Positions 6,650 through 7,830 of a stretch of 7,830 bases of DNA are shown one piece after another. How positions within the stretch are numbered: position 1 is the first letter of the stretch; the number at the start of each line of letters is the position of its first letter. The position numbers and the translations under genes were made by a program. This DNA comes from Candidatus Adiutrix sp. (lineage in GTDB: Bacteria; Desulfobacterota; Desulfarculia; Adiutricales; Adiutricaceae): the NCBI GenBank assembly GCA_031286085.1, contig JAITUX010000021.1, positions 1 to 7,830 on the forward strand. The letters run 5' to 3'. The notes under the pieces are model-generated. The model was not told the origin of the DNA and made no database searches. It worked only from the letters and a program-made list of their open reading frames with translations.

Positions 6650-7606
6650 ATGCGCGCTTTATGCCTGGCAATTATTCTGGCGGCCCTGGCGGCCGCCCCG
6701 GCCCTGGCGGCCGACTCCGACGGCATCGCGGCCGTGGTCAACGGCGAGGTGATAACCAGAAAACAACTGGAGAACCGGGTGGATGCCCTGGTCCGCCACG
6801 GCCGGCTGCCGGCCGGGCTAGGCCGCGGCGACTTGAAGGAGAAGGTGCTGGAGGATCTCATCGACCAGGAACTCATCAACCAGGCGGCCAAGGCCAAGGG
6901 CGTCTTCATCACCGAAGGCGACGTCAACGAAGCCCTGGAGAGGATCAAGCGGCAGAACAACCTCACCGAGGCCCAGTTCCGGGCCTCGGTGGCCCAGAGC
7001 GGGGTCAGCCTGGAAGCCTTCCGCGAGGACGTTCGCCTGGAACTCCTGCGCGGCCGGGTCATGGGCTCCGGCAAGCTGCTTAACCGCATCGTGATCACGG
7101 ACAAGGAAGTGCGGGCCTACCTCAACGGCGAGGGCCCCCGCCTGGAAACCCGAAGCGGCCGGGGCCTGCGCATGATAGTTCTGCCCCTGGACCCCAAGAA
7201 GCCGGAGGCCTCCCTGGCCGAGGCGCAACGCATCAGGCAAGAGATTGAAAACGGCCTGAGCTTCGCCGAAGCCGCCGGCAAATATTCCCGAGGCCCGGGC
7301 CATGACCAGGGCGGGGACCCGGGCGATGCGGTCAGCCTGGACCAGTTGCCTCCCCAGCTCAGGGAAATCCTGGCCGCCTTGCCTCCGGGCCGGCCCACTG
7401 AACCCATCAACGCCGGCAAGGCCATAGTGCTCATGACCCTGGCCGGGGAAGAGCCGGTCCCGGCCGCCGGGGCGGACGGCCAGTTCAGCCTTGAAGCCCA
7501 GGAAAACGCCCGCCGTCTGTTGGAACGCCAAAAAATGCAGCAGAATTTCAACAACTGGCTGGAAGACTTAAGGCGTAAAGCGGTCATCAAAAGGCCGGCG
7601 GCCTGA
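6650..7606 (+). CDS. SurA-like periplasmic peptidyl-prolyl cis-trans isomerase, single parvulin domain
   Basis: A 318-residue exported protein that assists folding of envelope and outer-membrane proteins. The chosen ATG gives a clean Sec signal peptide (MRALCLAIILAALAAAPALA, cleavage about residue 20) with TGGAG 8 nt upstream. An earlier in-frame ATG at 6575 lies inside the previous gene and would add a polar extension before the signal, so it is rejected. The SurA N-terminal domain covers about 24-150 (GIAAVVNGEVITRKQL, then VLEDLIDQELINQAAKAKG and helices). One PpiC/parvulin domain follows at about 168-265, with LRMIVLPL, LSFAEAAGKYSRGPG and QGGDPGD (220-226). It ends with the family C-terminal helix (ENARRLLERQKMQQNFNNWLEDLRRK). 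E. coli SurA has two parvulin domains and is longer (428 residues); this shorter form is common in deltaproteobacteria. It is the last gene of the mfd operon. Confidence 0.92.
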   Translation: MRALCLAIILAALAAAPALAADSDGIAAVVNGEVITRKQLENRVDALVRHGRLPAGLGRGDLKEKVLEDLIDQELINQAAKAKGVFITEGDVNEALERIKRQNNLTEAQFRASVAQSGVSLEAFREDVRLELLRGRVMGSGKLLNRIVITDKEVRAYLNGEGPRLETRSGRGLRMIVLPLDPKKPEASLAEAQRIRQEIENGLSFAEAAGKYSRGPGHDQGGDPGDAVSLDQLPPQLREILAALPPGRPTEPINAGKAIVLMTLAGEEPVPAAGADGQFSLEAQENARRLLERQKMQQNFNNWLEDLRRKAVIKRPAA

Positions 7607-7632
7607 AAGCCCTGGAACCGCCTCCAAACCAC

Positions 7633-7669
7633 AAAAAAGAAACCGAGACTTAGGCGGAGTCTCGGTTTC
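7633..7669 (-). terminator. Intrinsic terminator, U-tract on the minus strand
   Basis: A perfect 12-bp inverted repeat, GAAACCGAGACT (7639-7650) with AGTCTCGGTTTC (7658-7669), has a 7-nt loop. On the minus strand the stem is followed by TTTTTT (7638-7633), a classic terminator. On the plus strand the stem is followed by ACAACAAGG with no T-tract, so it would end the mfd operon only weakly, though the stem could still define or protect that transcript's 3' end. Confidence 0.8.
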
Positions 7670-7724
7670 ACAACAAGGAGAATTTTCGGAGCTTCAGCTA
7701 TGGCCTTGGGCATGACCATTGCCC
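7633..7724 (-). ncRNA. Candidate small RNA, about 92 nt (hypothetical)
   Basis: This is an inferred transcript. Starting just after a promoter-like pair, the RNA would begin with a 5-bp hairpin (GGGCA/TGCCC, positions 7724-7720 and 7712-7708). It continues through an unpaired middle containing TCTCCTTGTT and ends in the 12-bp hairpin with U6. The CU-rich stretch is complementary to AAGGAG-type ribosome-binding sites, a frequent feature of base-pairing sRNAs. It matches no RNA family I recognise. The main alternative is that the segment is the 3' untranslated end of a convergent gene outside the window. All minus-strand frames in 7670-7780 lack a credible protein. Confidence 0.35.
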
Positions 7725-7727
7725 TAA

Positions 7728-7756
7728 AATGTAGCAAAATTAATGCCAAAATCCAA
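7728..7756 (-). promoter_or_regulatory. Possible minus-strand promoter for the candidate small RNA
   Basis: On the minus strand TTGGAT (7751-7756) and TACATT (7728-7733) are 17 nt apart. TG at 7735-7734... is placed as TGC directly before the -10, giving an extended -10. Matches to consensus are three and four of six, so it is weak, and the surrounding AT-rich DNA makes chance matches likely. Predicted start of transcription is about 7722-7724. Confidence 0.3.
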
Positions 7757-7794
7757 AAAAATTCAATCTGCTTTTAATGTATTGTAATTTTTGA

Positions 7795-7830
7795 TTAATT
7801 TTTTAAGACCCCAGGGCCGTCAAAGGTTTC
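7795..7830 (-). CDS. Possible 3' end of a convergent gene (partial, 11 codons)
   Basis: On the minus strand one frame reads ETFDGPGVLKN then TAA (stop at 7797-7795). A second frame reads KPLTALGS then TAA. Base composition switches from GC-rich, like the coding DNA, to AT-rich right at these stops, which suggests that a gene entering from the right ends here. Too little is visible to choose the frame or family. The hairpin at 7633-7669 could be its terminator, after about 125-160 nt of untranslated sequence. Confidence 0.22.
   Translation of the reverse strand, partial: ETFDGPGVLKN

Noticed and set aside
7117..7749. Minus-strand 210-codon frame running from the non-coding tail into the SurA-like gene
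   Set aside because: It starts at a TTG in AT-rich DNA, reads through the terminator hairpin and then shadows a well-supported gene.
7700..7777. Plus-strand small frame of 25 codons (MALGMTIALKCSKINAKIQ...) with GGAG 8 nt upstream
   Set aside because: It has a fair SD but no promoter, its codon use is unlike the neighbouring genes, and it covers the hairpin and promoter-like elements read on the other strand. A real small peptide cannot be excluded, but the support is too thin.

Overview
The window looks like chromosomal, housekeeping-rich DNA from a GC-rich Gram-negative anaerobe. A deltaproteobacterial (Desulfobacterota-type) lineage fits best. The reasons are the pairing of a Tat-exported DUF362 protein with a polyferredoxin-type membrane protein, a free-standing single-domain Nfu protein, and an mfd gene followed by SurA/PpiC-type periplasmic chaperone genes. 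Assignment below class level is not possible from the sequence alone. Coding DNA is very GC-rich with strong use of GCC, CTG, GGC and CCGGCC/GGCCGG strings. The intergenic stretches are clearly AT-richer, which makes the promoters and terminators easier to pick out.

Layout. Positions 1-1555 (minus strand) hold a two-gene unit: a Tat-signal DUF362 protein (638-1555) followed, with a 4-nt TTGA overlap, by a membrane 4Fe-4S-type protein that runs off the left edge (1-641). It is read from a near-consensus sigma70 promoter (1615-1643). Diverging from it is a small Nfu-type Fe-S scaffold/carrier gene (1764-2006), with its own probable extended -10 promoter, a structured leader and a strong intrinsic terminator (2030-2060). 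A second promoter (2113-2141) starts a three-gene operon on the plus strand: mfd (2168-5707), a putative lipoprotein with a SurA-type N-terminal domain and a degenerate parvulin region (5712-6644), and a SurA-like peptidyl-prolyl isomerase with one good parvulin domain (6650-7606). Gaps between these genes are 4 and 5 nt.

The last 224 bases (7607-7830) carry no convincing complete gene. They contain a perfect 12-bp hairpin whose U-tract lies on the minus strand. Just to its right is a promoter-like pair, also on the minus strand, that would give an RNA of about 92 nt with a 5' hairpin, a CU-rich middle and the terminator hairpin. This candidate small RNA is the least expected signal in the window. 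The simpler alternative is that the hairpin terminates a convergent gene whose last codons may be visible at the right edge.

Functionally, mfd (transcription-coupled DNA repair) and the two periplasmic folding factors are co-transcribed but have no obvious shared pathway. The DUF362/ferredoxin pair suggests an envelope redox function. The Nfu protein belongs to Fe-S cluster delivery. I see no mobile element, CRISPR array, tRNA, rRNA or clear pseudogene.
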